Shown here: in pieces, positions 53,013 through 61,821 of the stretch
Layout: each line of letters starts with the position of its first letter
Numbering within the stretch: the first letter of the stretch is position 1
Assembly: GCA_934675205.1 (NCBI GenBank)
Contig: CAKUPQ010000001.1
Coordinates: forward strand, 248,001 to 312,000
Length of the DNA stretch: 64,000 nt
Origin: an uncultured Flavobacteriaceae bacterium
GTDB taxonomy: Bacteria; Bacteroidota; Bacteroidia; Flavobacteriales; Flavobacteriaceae
Direction: 5' to 3'
Notes under the pieces: generated by a model
What the model was told of the DNA's origin: nothing
What the model saw: the letters and a program-made list of their open reading frames with translations, nothing else
Database searches by the model: none
Position numbers and translations under genes: made by a program

Positions 53013-53915
53013 ATGAAAACACCTTATATTTTTTTAATATTTTGCTTTTATATAGGATATTCACAAACATATGTTGTCGTAGATTCTCAAACCAAAGAAT
53101 CATTATCTTTTGCAACTATTGTTTTTGATGATATGGAAGGAGTTTATACTAACGAAAACGGAAAATTTCAGTTAGACAATAAATATAAATCAGTAAAGAT
53201 TTCTTATTTAGGATATGAAGATTTCACTACTAAAATCGAAAATTTGAAAGATACAATTTTCTTAAATCCGATTACATATACCATTGATGAAATAACGATA
53301 ACCAATAATAAAATTCCTTTAGAAAAAATAGGTTATCTTAAAAAGGGAAAAAGCGGGAAAATTATAGGCAGTTTTCCTATACGTCCAAAAGGGGAACTTA
53401 TTATAAATATTATTCCAAATACAGAACATACAGATAGTTATATTGAGAAAATAGAATTTCCTTTGAATAAAATAAAGAACTATAATAAAACTGATAAATT
53501 ATACAAAAATGCACCTGCTGTTGTTAGAATCAATATTTATACTTTTGAAAAAGAAAAAATATTTAGCAGTAAACCTATAAAGTTTATAATGTCTGACAAA
53601 GAAATTGTTTCGGTTGATGTTTCAGAAGAAATGATTCAGCTTTCTGAAAAAGGTTTGTACTTCGGAATTGAAATGATAGGAAGAATAAACGAAAACGGAG
53701 AATTTGTAGAAGAAAATTCTTATGCAAGACCTCTTTTAACAAATCAAATCTCAAAAGATTATAAAGCAGTTACATATTCTACGGAAAATTCTATTCTAAA
53801 AGAAAAAGAATACTATCCAATTAACAATATCAATCAACATTTAAGCCGAGATATTAAAAACTATAAATATCAAGATTATAATTTAGCTATTGGTTTAATT
53901 ATTAGAAAACAGTAA
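53013..53915 (+). CDS. Secreted protein with carboxypeptidase regulatory-like domain
   Basis: 300 residues. Signal (IFLIFCFYIGYSQ), then a CarboxypepD_reg-like beta-sandwich (about 19-100): 'VVVDSQTKESLSFATIVFDDMEGVYTNENGKFQLDNKYKSVKISYLGYEDFTTKI'. The rest is AT-rich and unassigned ('LPLEKIGYLKKGKSGKIIGSFPIRPKGELIINIIPN' onwards). This architecture recurs in flavobacterial surface proteins of unknown function, not in TonB receptors (no plug or barrel). Probably exported to the periplasm or outer membrane. Confidence 0.7.
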   Translation: MKTPYIFLIFCFYIGYSQTYVVVDSQTKESLSFATIVFDDMEGVYTNENGKFQLDNKYKSVKISYLGYEDFTTKIENLKDTIFLNPITYTIDEITITNNKIPLEKIGYLKKGKSGKIIGSFPIRPKGELIINIIPNTEHTDSYIEKIEFPLNKIKNYNKTDKLYKNAPAVVRINIYTFEKEKIFSSKPIKFIMSDKEIVSVDVSEEMIQLSEKGLYFGIEMIGRINENGEFVEENSYARPLLTNQISKDYKAVTYSTENSILKEKEYYPINNINQHLSRDIKNYKYQDYNLAIGLIIRKQ

Positions 53916-53926
53916 AGGAGTTAAGC

Positions 53927-55417
53927 TTAACTCATTTTCTCCAACTTATCAGCTATTTCTCTGTCATTAGAAAGTCGAGGAGTTTTGTTTTGTCCTCCGA
54001 GCTTTCCGATAGATTTCATATAATCCTGAAATCCGTGAAGCGGAACTTTTGTAATGACCAGTTCCCGTAAAACATTTCCCGAAATCAAATCATCGTAGTA
54101 GGTGTTTTGCTTTCGCATTTCGGAGTCTAATTTTCGGGCAAATTCTTCCATATTTTCGGGCTCGGTTTCAAATTCGATAAGCCATTGATGATACGGAAGT
54201 CCGTTTGTCGGGTTTACTTGTGGAGCAACCGTAAATTCGTTTACCGAAACAGTTGTTCCCTCCATTGCATTTTGTAAGGCTTGTTCAACTTCCTTTCCGA
54301 TGACGTGCTCTCCGAAAGCGGAAATAAAATGCTTGATTCTTCCCGAAACGATTATTCTGTACGGTTTTTTTGATACAAACTGAATCGTATCTCCCAAATT
54401 ATAAGCCCAAAGTCCTGCATTGGTTGAAACAATCATTACATAATTCACTCCGAGTTCGACCTCTCCTATTGTATGTCGTTTCGGATTTTCGGAGAAAAAA
54501 TCGTCTGCTTTTACAAATTCGTAGAAAATTCCGTTGTCCAAAAGGAGTAACATTCCCTTTTCGATTTGAGAATCCTGATAGGCAAAAAATCCTTCCGAAG
54601 CAGGAAAAAGCTCAATGCTGTCAATCTTTTTTCCGATAAGGCTTTCAAATTTTGCCCGATAAGGCTCATAATTCACTCCTCCATAAATAAACAGACTGAA
54701 ATCTTTAAAAACTTCACTTATTTTTTGTCCTGTTTTTTCGTGGATTTTCTCAAAATACATCTGTACCCAAGGAGGAATCCCCGAAATAAGGGTCATTTTT
54801 TGCGGTAAGGTTTCTTCAATAACCGCATCGACTTTGGTTTCCCAATCTTCGATACAATTAGTCTGGTAAGACGGAAGTCGGTTTTTCTGTAAATATTTCG
54901 GAACGTAATGGGCTGCAATCCCTGAAAGTCGTCCGAATTTGATTCCGTTTTTTTCTTCCAATTCGGGACTTCCCTGCAAAAAAATCATTTTTCCGTCAAT
55001 AAAATCGGTTTTGTCTGTTTCATTGACATAATGTAAAATCGCATTTCGGGTAGCATTGATGTGGGCTGGCATTGATTCTTTGGTCAAAGGAATGTATTTT
55101 GCTCCCGAGGTTGTTCCCGAAGTTTTGGCAAAATAAAGCGGTTTCCCTTTCCATAAAACATCTTTTTCGCCTTTTACAACCCGTTCGATATACGATTTTA
55201 TCTGTTCGTAATCCCGAATCGGAACTTGCTTTGCAAAATCGTCAAAAGATGAAATTTTCTCAAAATTGTGATCTTTTCCGAAAGAAGTGTTTTTTGCACT
55301 TTTAATCAGTTCCCGAAAGACTTTTTGTTGTGTCTGCACAGGATTTTCAGACCATTTTTTAGTCTGATTTACAATCTTTTGGGCAAATATTTTAGAAAAA
55401 AAACTCTTTAACGACAT
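53927..55417 (-). CDS. GH3 auxin-responsive promoter family protein
   Basis: 496 residues. Opens 'MSLKSFFSKIFAQKIVNQTKKWSENPVQTQQKVFRELIKSAKNTSFGKDHNF' and contains the adenylate-forming motif 'KPLYFAKTSGTTSGAKYIPLTKESM' (about 95-119), 'YGGVNYEPYRAKFESLIG' and 'GLWAYNLGDTIQFVSKKPYRIIVSGRIKHFISAFGEHVIGKEVEQAL'. GH3 enzymes conjugate acyl groups to amino acids in plants; bacterial members are conserved but of unknown substrate. Its ATG overlaps the stop of the M23 peptidase by 1 bp. Confidence 0.9.
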   Translation of the reverse strand: MSLKSFFSKIFAQKIVNQTKKWSENPVQTQQKVFRELIKSAKNTSFGKDHNFEKISSFDDFAKQVPIRDYEQIKSYIERVVKGEKDVLWKGKPLYFAKTSGTTSGAKYIPLTKESMPAHINATRNAILHYVNETDKTDFIDGKMIFLQGSPELEEKNGIKFGRLSGIAAHYVPKYLQKNRLPSYQTNCIEDWETKVDAVIEETLPQKMTLISGIPPWVQMYFEKIHEKTGQKISEVFKDFSLFIYGGVNYEPYRAKFESLIGKKIDSIELFPASEGFFAYQDSQIEKGMLLLLDNGIFYEFVKADDFFSENPKRHTIGEVELGVNYVMIVSTNAGLWAYNLGDTIQFVSKKPYRIIVSGRIKHFISAFGEHVIGKEVEQALQNAMEGTTVSVNEFTVAPQVNPTNGLPYHQWLIEFETEPENMEEFARKLDSEMRKQNTYYDDLISGNVLRELVITKVPLHGFQDYMKSIGKLGGQNKTPRLSNDREIADKLEKMS

Positions 55418-56283
55418 TATTCGAAATCAATAAAATTAGTCGGGTCAACAGGATGTCCGTTTTTCCATAATTCGAAATGCAGGTGTACTCCCGTAGATTG
55501 TGTCCCTGTGTTTCCTGCTGTTGCAATCACTTCTCCCGTTCTCACAACATCTCCCTGAGATTTGGTAATGGTTTCGCAATGTTTGTAAACCGACATAATT
55601 CCTTCGGAATGATTGATGATTACAACATTTCCGTTATTCGGAGTCCATTCTGCAAACAAAACCGTTCCGTTAGCAACCGACTTAATCGGAGTTCCCGAAG
55701 TCAGAGCAATATCAACTGCATAATGTTTTTCTTTGGTGCTGAATCCGTTGGTGATATGTCCTTTTACGGGAGAAAACAAAACCATATTTACTTTGGTTTC
55801 TGCTTTTTCAAACAGGTTATATTTATCTTCGTTAGCCACTTCATTCCTCAATAACGAATCAGCTTTGGAGGGAGTGAATTTTCCGATAGAAATTTTGTCG
55901 AGTTCAGTTGTAATGATAGAATCTTTGCTTATTTTTTCGGGTTTTACCTCTCCTAAAAGCACTTTTCGGATAGTTTCGATGTAAGCCTGATTGTACTGCA
56001 ATGCCGTTTGCAAAGAATCCGATTTTACAGTCAAATCCATCACTTGTGCATTCAGTTTTGGAGAAGAATATCCGGGTATATATTCCCGAAGTGGTGTAAA
56101 GGCAATCACATAAGTCGTAAGCGTAAGCATTATAATAGACACAACCGTTATCAGCACAAAAACATTCATCAGGTTCAACCGTAACGAAAATCTTTCTTCA
56201 AAAGTATTTTCATTGAGTAAAATCAACCTGTTTTTGTTAAACAAATGCTTTTTTAACGATTTCTTCTTTTTGGGCTTGGTCAT
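55417..56283 (-). CDS. M23 family metallopeptidase (LytM-like)
   Basis: 288 residues. A cytoplasmic basic head (KPKKKKSLKKHLFNKN) precedes a membrane helix (about 36-60), a helical spacer and the peptidase M23 domain with 'GFSTKEKHYAVDIALTSGTPIKSVANGTVLFAEW' (first zinc ligands H/D) and 'TQSTGVHLHFELWKNGHPVDPTNFI' (HLH ligands). It cleaves peptidoglycan cross-links or regulates amidases outside the inner membrane. Operon with GH3 (1-bp overlap). Confidence 0.93.
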   Translation of the reverse strand: MTKPKKKKSLKKHLFNKNRLILLNENTFEERFSLRLNLMNVFVLITVVSIIMLTLTTYVIAFTPLREYIPGYSSPKLNAQVMDLTVKSDSLQTALQYNQAYIETIRKVLLGEVKPEKISKDSIITTELDKISIGKFTPSKADSLLRNEVANEDKYNLFEKAETKVNMVLFSPVKGHITNGFSTKEKHYAVDIALTSGTPIKSVANGTVLFAEWTPNNGNVVIINHSEGIMSVYKHCETITKSQGDVVRTGEVIATAGNTGTQSTGVHLHFELWKNGHPVDPTNFIDFE

Positions 56284-56391
56284 TAATAATTTTAATTATT
56301 TTATAAGAGCAAATATAAGCATTATCTGAAACTGTATTCTGTTTTTTAGAGGTTTTTATTTCAACTTTAAGGGCTTTGCGAGTGGAATTTG

Positions 56392-56399
56392 TATATTTG
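56392..56399 (+). promoter_or_regulatory. -7 element of the DUF4199-GT2 operon
   Basis: TATATTTG, 29 bp before the ATG. No strong -33 match upstream. Confidence 0.45.
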
Positions 56400-56428
56400 T
56401 GGATTATTTAGTTTTTTAATTTATTTTA

Positions 56429-56992
56429 ATGAAATCCAATTTTTTAAAATCGGCTGTTTTCTTCGGATTAATTTTCGGAGTAATAATGATTCTTGAGTTT
56501 TTAGTCCTAAACAAATTAGACGTGGATGGAGTCAAAAACCCAGCTTTAGGAATAGTTATTAACCTCTTGAACTATATGGTTTTTCCTGTTGTATTTGTGC
56601 TATTGGCTATTCTGACCTATAAAAACAAATACAATAACGGATATGTTTCTTTTTCTGAAGTCTTGCGAATCGGAGCTGCAACAACAGTAGTAGCTGCTTT
56701 GGTTTTTAGTGTTTTCAACTTGGTTTATAATTATATATTCCCTGAATTTGTCGAGCAAACTATCGAAAAAATGAGGAGTATTGCTCTTAACCAAAGAGAA
56801 ACAATGTTGGCACAAGGAGCAACCGAAGAAGATGTCAATTCGATAGAAAACATCGAACAATATTTGGAAGGAACGCGAAAATCAATGCAATCGTTCTTTT
56901 CTATTCCGATGACAATCGTGATATATGCCGTTATCGGAATTATCAGCTCGATTGTAATGGCAGCATTCGTTAAAAAAGACAAACCTGTATAA
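56429..56992 (+). CDS. DUF4199 membrane protein
   Basis: 187 residues, four membrane helices. Starts 'MKSNFLKSAVFFGLIFGVIMILEFLVLNKLDVDG', continues with 'YKNKYNNGYVSFSEVLRIGAATTVVAALVFSVFNLVYNYIFPEFVEQ' and ends 'IGIISSIVMAAFVKKDKP', the DUF4199 pattern of Bacteroidetes. Function unknown. Its stop codon overlaps the GT2 start by one base (TAATG), so they are co-translated, as is usual for DUF4199 next to a GT2. Confidence 0.85.
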   Translation: MKSNFLKSAVFFGLIFGVIMILEFLVLNKLDVDGVKNPALGIVINLLNYMVFPVVFVLLAILTYKNKYNNGYVSFSEVLRIGAATTVVAALVFSVFNLVYNYIFPEFVEQTIEKMRSIALNQRETMLAQGATEEDVNSIENIEQYLEGTRKSMQSFFSIPMTIVIYAVIGIISSIVMAAFVKKDKPV

Positions 56993-57945
56993 TGAATATC
57001 TCTGTTGTCATACCGCTTTTGAACGAAGAAGAATCTTTGAGAGAGCTTCATAACTGGATTGTCCGGGTTATGAATGCGAATGATTTTTCGTATGAAATTC
57101 TATTTATTGATGACGGGAGTACGGATAATTCGTGGAACGTAATTTCTGATTTATCAGACGAAAACCCGAATGTAAAAGGCTTTCGCTTTCAACGGAATTT
57201 CGGAAAATCACAGGCTTTACATTTGGGATTTTCAGAAGCAAAAGCAGATGTTGTTATTACAATGGATGCAGATTTGCAAGACAGTCCGGATGAGATTCCC
57301 GAGCTATACAACATGATTGCAAACCAAAAGAACGATTTGGTTTCGGGTTGGAAAAAGAAACGATACGATTCGGTTTTGTCTAAAAATCTTCCGTCAAAAT
57401 TATTCAATTTAGCTGCACGAAAAACTTCGGGAGTAAAGCTACACGATTTCAATTGCGGACTAAAAGCCTACAAAAATGAAGTCGTGAAAAACATAGAAGT
57501 CTCAGGCGAAATGCACCGTTATATTCCTGTTTTGGCAAAAAATGCAGGCTATCACAAAATCACCGAAAAGGTTGTTGCTCATCAAGCCCGAAAATATGGA
57601 AAAACAAAATTCGGAATGAACAGATTTATAAACGGTTTTCTCGATTTAATCACGATTTGGTTTTTGTCCAAATTCGGAAAACAACCCATGCACCTGTTTG
57701 GAGCTTGGGGAGTTTTGATGTTTTTAATCGGATCTGGGTCGGCTTTATATATAGGAGTATCAAAACTATATCGTTTGTATAACAATATGTCTTATACTTT
57801 GGTTACTGATAATCCTTGGTTTTATATTGCTCTAACCACCATGATAATCGGAACAATGCTGTTTTTAGCAGGATTCCTCGGAGAATTGATTTTAAGAAAC
57901 CGTTCGAATCAGGAGAATTATAAGGTTGCTGAAAAGACAAATTAG
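56992..57945 (+). CDS. Family 2 glycosyltransferase (polyprenyl-phosphate type)
   Basis: 317 residues. GT-A fold: 'ISVVIPLLNEEESLRELHNWI' (2-22), 'EILFIDDGSTDNSW' (about 35-48) and DxD in 'VVITMDADLQDSPDEI' (about 82-97). Two C-terminal membrane helices (about 230-255 and 275-300) as in GtrB/DPM1-like enzymes that load a sugar onto undecaprenyl phosphate. The acceptor sugar is unknown. Confidence 0.9.
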   Translation: MNISVVIPLLNEEESLRELHNWIVRVMNANDFSYEILFIDDGSTDNSWNVISDLSDENPNVKGFRFQRNFGKSQALHLGFSEAKADVVITMDADLQDSPDEIPELYNMIANQKNDLVSGWKKKRYDSVLSKNLPSKLFNLAARKTSGVKLHDFNCGLKAYKNEVVKNIEVSGEMHRYIPVLAKNAGYHKITEKVVAHQARKYGKTKFGMNRFINGFLDLITIWFLSKFGKQPMHLFGAWGVLMFLIGSGSALYIGVSKLYRLYNNMSYTLVTDNPWFYIALTTMIIGTMLFLAGFLGELILRNRSNQENYKVAEKTN

Positions 57946-57949
57946 ATTA

Positions 57950-57992
57950 GAGCCTGTTTAAAATTATTTTAACAATTATTTTAAACAGGCTC
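57950..57992. terminator. Terminator between GT2 and the deiminase pair
   Basis: GAGCCTGTTTAAAAT (57950-57964) and ATTTTAAACAGGCTC (57978-57992) form a 15-bp perfect stem between two convergent genes. The right arm reaches the first base of the downstream stop codon. Confidence 0.75.
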
Positions 57993-58621
57993 TACATTTT
58001 CACTACTTTTCTGTGTATTTTTCCAAAACTTCCGCTAAAGGTAACAATCAATGTTCCTTTCCAATTAGGATTTAAATTCAGACTGATTTGTCCGTTTGAA
58101 ACAGCCAAAGTATTTTCATAGAGCTTTTGTCCTAAAAGAGAGTGAATCGCAACAGTAACATTTTCTGAAAAATCATTGAAATTAAAATAAACTTCTTCCG
58201 TAGCAGGATTCGGATAAGGTCCTTTGATGTTTTTGTCAGCCCATTGTTGAGCAGAAAGGTTAGAAACCGAAAATGTCCAATATCCGTCAGGAGCAACAAT
58301 AGGTCTTGTCAGGGTTTTTCCCGAATTAGCTTCTGCCCAGATATAATATTCGATTTCTTCAGCATTTGACGGCACACTGATATTGGCTATCCAATTATCA
58401 TCTGAATCATAAGCCATTGCATTTTCTTCAAAATTTTCTGTACCTTTTTCTCTCCAATATACTTTTGCCTGTGCGATTTCCGAAATATGCATTATTCTTG
58501 CCTCAACAGGAATATTGATATTGGTGTTTGATTCTTTTATCTTTTCGTGAACAATCCACAACGGGTCAGCCACTCCTACGGTATGAGTAATACAATGAAT
58601 AGCTCCGCTTCCGCTTATCAT
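57992..58621 (-). pseudogene. C-terminal part of split deiminase (catalytic Cys segment plus T9SS tail)
   Basis: 209 residues from an ATG overlapping the previous ORF's stop (ATGA, 4 bp). It begins 'MISGSGAIHCITHTVG', the motif that carries the catalytic Cys of agmatine/peptidyl-arginine deiminases; the corresponding N-terminal domain is in the adjacent ORF. A middle beta domain (about 25-130) and a T9SS type A tail ('YPNPATEEVYFNFNDFSENVTVAIHSLLGQKLYENTL... GSFGKIHRKVVKM') follow. Alone it cannot be an enzyme. One added A in the run at the junction would fuse both ORFs. Confidence 0.8.
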
Positions 58622-59721
58622 ATTTTAACATTAATTCCCACTATGGTATAACCGGGCAACAATTCTTGATACAAAGCCAAAGCAGCTGCATCAACTTCGG
58701 GTCTGTATGTAGGGACAAGCACCGTTTTGTTTATAAAAACCGAGTTGGTAAACGTTCGGTAATAACCTCCGGTATCAGGATATGCTCCGCTTATGCTTGG
58801 AGGAGCATCAATCCAATGAACATCGTATTCATTCCCAAAAGGAGTCAGAAAATTAGATGTTATATAGTTGATATTTGCCTGTATTTGAGGTCCGTCTGCC
58901 ACTCCCGAAGGATAGTTGCTTACCAAAAGGGTTTCTTCATCAAGGAGTTTCATGTGCATATCTATATGATGGATTCCGTCATAGGGCAGAACGTCCATTT
59001 TCATATAATTGTTGATTCCCATATAATCCTGCATAATACCATCTATTTGGGTTTCTGTTTTGGCACTTACATTAAAGATGTTGTCTGTCTGATTTTCTAT
59101 CAAAACAAGTTTTGATGCGAAAGCATTTCCTAATCCGTCAGACATAAAATTTCCTCCTGTGTTTACCAAGTCATTCGTTCCTGTGTTGGTTACATAAATA
59201 GGAATATCCAGATAATTTGCGTGGGCAGTAGGCAACACATCATCAAGCGGACGAGGTCTGTTATAAATCCAATCGACCAAAGCACGTTCTCCGACATCTT
59301 CGGTATAAACCGTATTTCCTGCATAATCCCTTATCCAAATACTGTTTGTGGGAGCAGAGATGAATTCGATATTGGTCATATCGACTTGGTTTGCAATCAA
59401 ATAATTCTGAATAGAAGTGCTGTTTTGGGTAGCAATCAAAACCTTACATTCCTGAATGGCTGCCTGAACAATTTGCAACTGAATATTAGACATTCCTGAC
59501 GGACAACCCAACACTAAATATTCTACTTCTTCCCATTCTGCAGCTGTTCTGACAGGCAAGGCAGGTGCATTAGCTGTTCCGAAACTTTTGAACTGAAAGT
59601 CCGAAACAATACTTTTTTCGTGTTCTGTAAATCCTTTCGGAAGTAATTCCTCTTGAGAATAAGTAATAAAAGTGAAAGCAATACAGAAAATAATAATCAG
59701 GTTTTTGTAAAATTGTTTCAT
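58618..59721 (-). pseudogene. N-terminal part of split peptidyl-arginine/agmatine deiminase-like protein
   Basis: 367 residues with a signal peptide (IIIFCIAFTFITYSQ). PAD_porph family motifs: 'APTNSIWIRDYAGNTVY' (about 123-139), 'NTGGNFMSDGLGNAF' and 'YDGIHHIDMHMKLLDEETLLVSNYPSG'. It stops at 'IVGINVKI', just before the catalytic Cys motif found in the next ORF. The junction reads GTT AAA ATA TGA; with one more A it would read GTT AAA AAT ATG and continue. Either a real inactivating frameshift in a homopolymer, a sequencing error, or coupled two-chain translation. Confidence 0.8.
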
Positions 59722-59859
59722 TGTTTTTGAATTTGGTTAAGTAATAAAACCACTAATTGGGAAAAATTCTGAGTAAATTATTTTTGTTGAATAATAATTA
59801 CCTGAATACGAAAGTAATAAAATTTTTAATTTGGAGATTAACTAAATCATAAATAACCG

Positions 59860-59867
59860 TATTTTTG
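59860..59867 (+). promoter_or_regulatory. -7 promoter element of the phosphohexomutase gene
   Basis: TATTTTTG, about 85 bp before the ATG. The leader carries a 19-bp palindrome (59899-59917). -33 match weak. Confidence 0.45.
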
Positions 59868-59898
59868 TAGGTTTGTAATACGATTTAAGAAAGTCTTG

Positions 59899-59917
59899 AG
59901 GTCACAATTTGTGACCT
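59899..59917. repeat. Palindrome in the phosphohexomutase leader
   Basis: AGGTCACAA-T-TTGTGACCT, a perfect 9-bp inverted repeat. It shares the core ACAAATTGT (on the complement) with the terminator palindrome at the IS4 insertion site, suggesting a small palindromic repeat family. Confidence 0.55.
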
Positions 59918-59950
59918 TAAAAAAACTTTAAACCTGAAACTTTAAACCAA

Positions 59951-61675
59951 ATGTACATACCACAAAATATATTAGACAAAGTAAACCAATGGCTGACTCC
60001 GACTTTTGATGAAAAGACAAGAGAAGAAATCGAGCTTTTGATGACTTCAAATCCGAAAGGATTAGAAGATGCTTTTTATAAAGATTTAGAATTCGGAACG
60101 GGAGGAATGCGAGGAATTATGGGAGTTGGAACCAACCGAATTAACAAATATACACTCGGGAAAAACACGCAAGGACTTTCGGATTATCTAAAAAAATCCT
60201 TTCCAAACCAAGAATTGAAAGTCGCAATTGCTTACGATTGCAGACATAACAGTAATACGTTGGCAAAAGTGGTTGCAGATGTTTTTTCGGCTAACGGAAT
60301 CAAAGTTTTTCTGTTTTCGGATATGCGTCCGACACCCGAACTTTCTTTTGCGGTTCGCTATCTGAATTGTCAGGCAGGAATTGTTTTGACCGCTTCTCAT
60401 AATCCACCAGAATATAACGGATATAAAGTATATTGGAATGACGGAGCTCAACTTGTTCCACCTCAAGACGGAGAAATTATTCAGGTCATTGAAAATCTTT
60501 CGTATGACGAAATCAAATTCGATGCGAATGACAATCTGATTCAATATATTGATTCGGAGGTTGATGAGGCTTTTGTGCAATCAACTATCAAAAACGCGAG
60601 TTTCAACACACCCGAAAGTGCAAAACGCAATTTGAAAATCGTTTATACTGCACTTCACGGAACTTCGATAAAGCTTATTCCGACTGTTTTGGAAAGAGCA
60701 GGTTATTCTGATGTTCATATTGTGGAAGAACAAGCCGAACCAAACGGTGATTTTCCAACGGTTAAATCGCCAAATCCAGAAGAACCCGAAGCTCTCGCGA
60801 TGGCTTTAGATTTAGCAGAAAAAAAAGGTGCCGACATTGTTGTCGGAACAGATCCTGATTCGGACAGGTTGGGAGTGGCAGTTCGTGATTTGGACGGAAA
60901 AATGCTACTCTTAAACGGAAATCAAACAATGGTTATTATGACTGCTTTTTTATTAGAACAATGGAAAAGGGCAGGAAGAATTATGGGAAAAGAATTTATC
61001 GGTTCTACGATTGTTTCGACCCCAATGATGTTGGATTTAGCAGAAGATTACGGAGTAGAATGTAAAGTTGGATTAACAGGTTTTAAATGGATTGCCAAGT
61101 TTATCCGAGATTTTCCGAATCAGACGTTTATCGGAGGAGGAGAAGAAAGTTTCGGATATATGGTTGGAGATGCAGTTCGTGATAAAGATGCAGTCGGAGC
61201 TATTTTGTTGGTTTGCGAAATTGCCTCTCAAGCCAAAGCATCGGGAAGTTCGCTATACAAAGAGCTTTTAAATTTGTATGTGGATTATGCTTTTTACAAA
61301 GAACATTTGATTTCGATTACCAAAAAAGGAATTGAAGGAGCTAACCAAATCAAGCAAATGATGATTGATTTACGTGAAAATCCGATGTCTGAAATTGCAG
61401 GGCAACGAGTAGTAATGGTTGAAGATTATCAGTCGTCTGTTGCCAAAGATTTAATGAGTGGAGACACTTATGAAATTACTATTCCAAAATCGAATGTGCT
61501 GATTTATTACTTGGAAGACGGAAGTAAAATCTGTGCAAGACCAAGTGGAACCGAACCGAAAATCAAATTTTATTTCAGTGTAAACGAACCTTTGGAATCC
61601 ATCGAAAAAGTAAAAGAAACTGAGCAGTATTTAGATGCAAAAATTCAAAGGATTATTGAGGATATGAAGTTGTAA
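59951..61675 (+). CDS. Phospho-sugar mutase (phosphoglucomutase/phosphomannomutase)
   Basis: 574 residues. Alpha-D-phosphohexomutase motifs: the phosphoserine loop 'GIVLTASHNPPEYNGYKVYW' (about 142-161), metal loop 'VVGTDPDSDRLGVAV' (about 298-312), sugar-binding 'FIGGGEESFGYM' and the phosphate-binding 'CARPSGTEPKIKFYF'. It interconverts glucose-1-P/glucose-6-P or mannose-1-P/mannose-6-P. With the mannose-1-phosphate guanylyltransferase nearby it could feed GDP-mannose synthesis. Followed by a relic of an msbA-like gene. Confidence 0.95.
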   Translation: MYIPQNILDKVNQWLTPTFDEKTREEIELLMTSNPKGLEDAFYKDLEFGTGGMRGIMGVGTNRINKYTLGKNTQGLSDYLKKSFPNQELKVAIAYDCRHNSNTLAKVVADVFSANGIKVFLFSDMRPTPELSFAVRYLNCQAGIVLTASHNPPEYNGYKVYWNDGAQLVPPQDGEIIQVIENLSYDEIKFDANDNLIQYIDSEVDEAFVQSTIKNASFNTPESAKRNLKIVYTALHGTSIKLIPTVLERAGYSDVHIVEEQAEPNGDFPTVKSPNPEEPEALAMALDLAEKKGADIVVGTDPDSDRLGVAVRDLDGKMLLLNGNQTMVIMTAFLLEQWKRAGRIMGKEFIGSTIVSTPMMLDLAEDYGVECKVGLTGFKWIAKFIRDFPNQTFIGGGEESFGYMVGDAVRDKDAVGAILLVCEIASQAKASGSSLYKELLNLYVDYAFYKEHLISITKKGIEGANQIKQMMIDLRENPMSEIAGQRVVMVEDYQSSVAKDLMSGDTYEITIPKSNVLIYYLEDGSKICARPSGTEPKIKFYFSVNEPLESIEKVKETEQYLDAKIQRIIEDMKL

Positions 61676-61754
61676 GCAATAAGGTCTGTCGATATTAAAA
61701 ACAAAATATAAACAATGAAATAAAGTCCCTACTTTGGAGGGGTTGGGGAGGATT

Positions 61755-61815
61755 ATAATTAACCAATAACTTTAAAAAGATACTCCGATTTGCAAAATCG
61801 TACAAAAAGTAATAT
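61755..61815 (+). pseudogene. Relic of the 5' end of an msbA-like ABC exporter gene
   Basis: The 57 bases from 61755 align with the first 56 bases of the exporter gene at 16229: 49 of 56 positions identical plus one inserted A. Shared stretches include CTCCGATTTGC/TTCCGATTTGC and CGTACAAAAAGTA. The start codon is ATA, and the insertion gives an immediate stop (ATA ATT AAC CAA TAA). The similarity ends within a few bases of 61811, followed by the DedA gene on the other strand. It is non-functional and best read as a scar of a deleted or relocated gene copy. Confidence 0.75.
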
Positions 61816-61821
61816 TTGTGA

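Noticed and set aside
57992-58621. Independent small T9SS protein gene
   Set aside because: Its N-terminus is the deiminase catalytic motif and it lacks a signal peptide, so it is the second half of a split gene.
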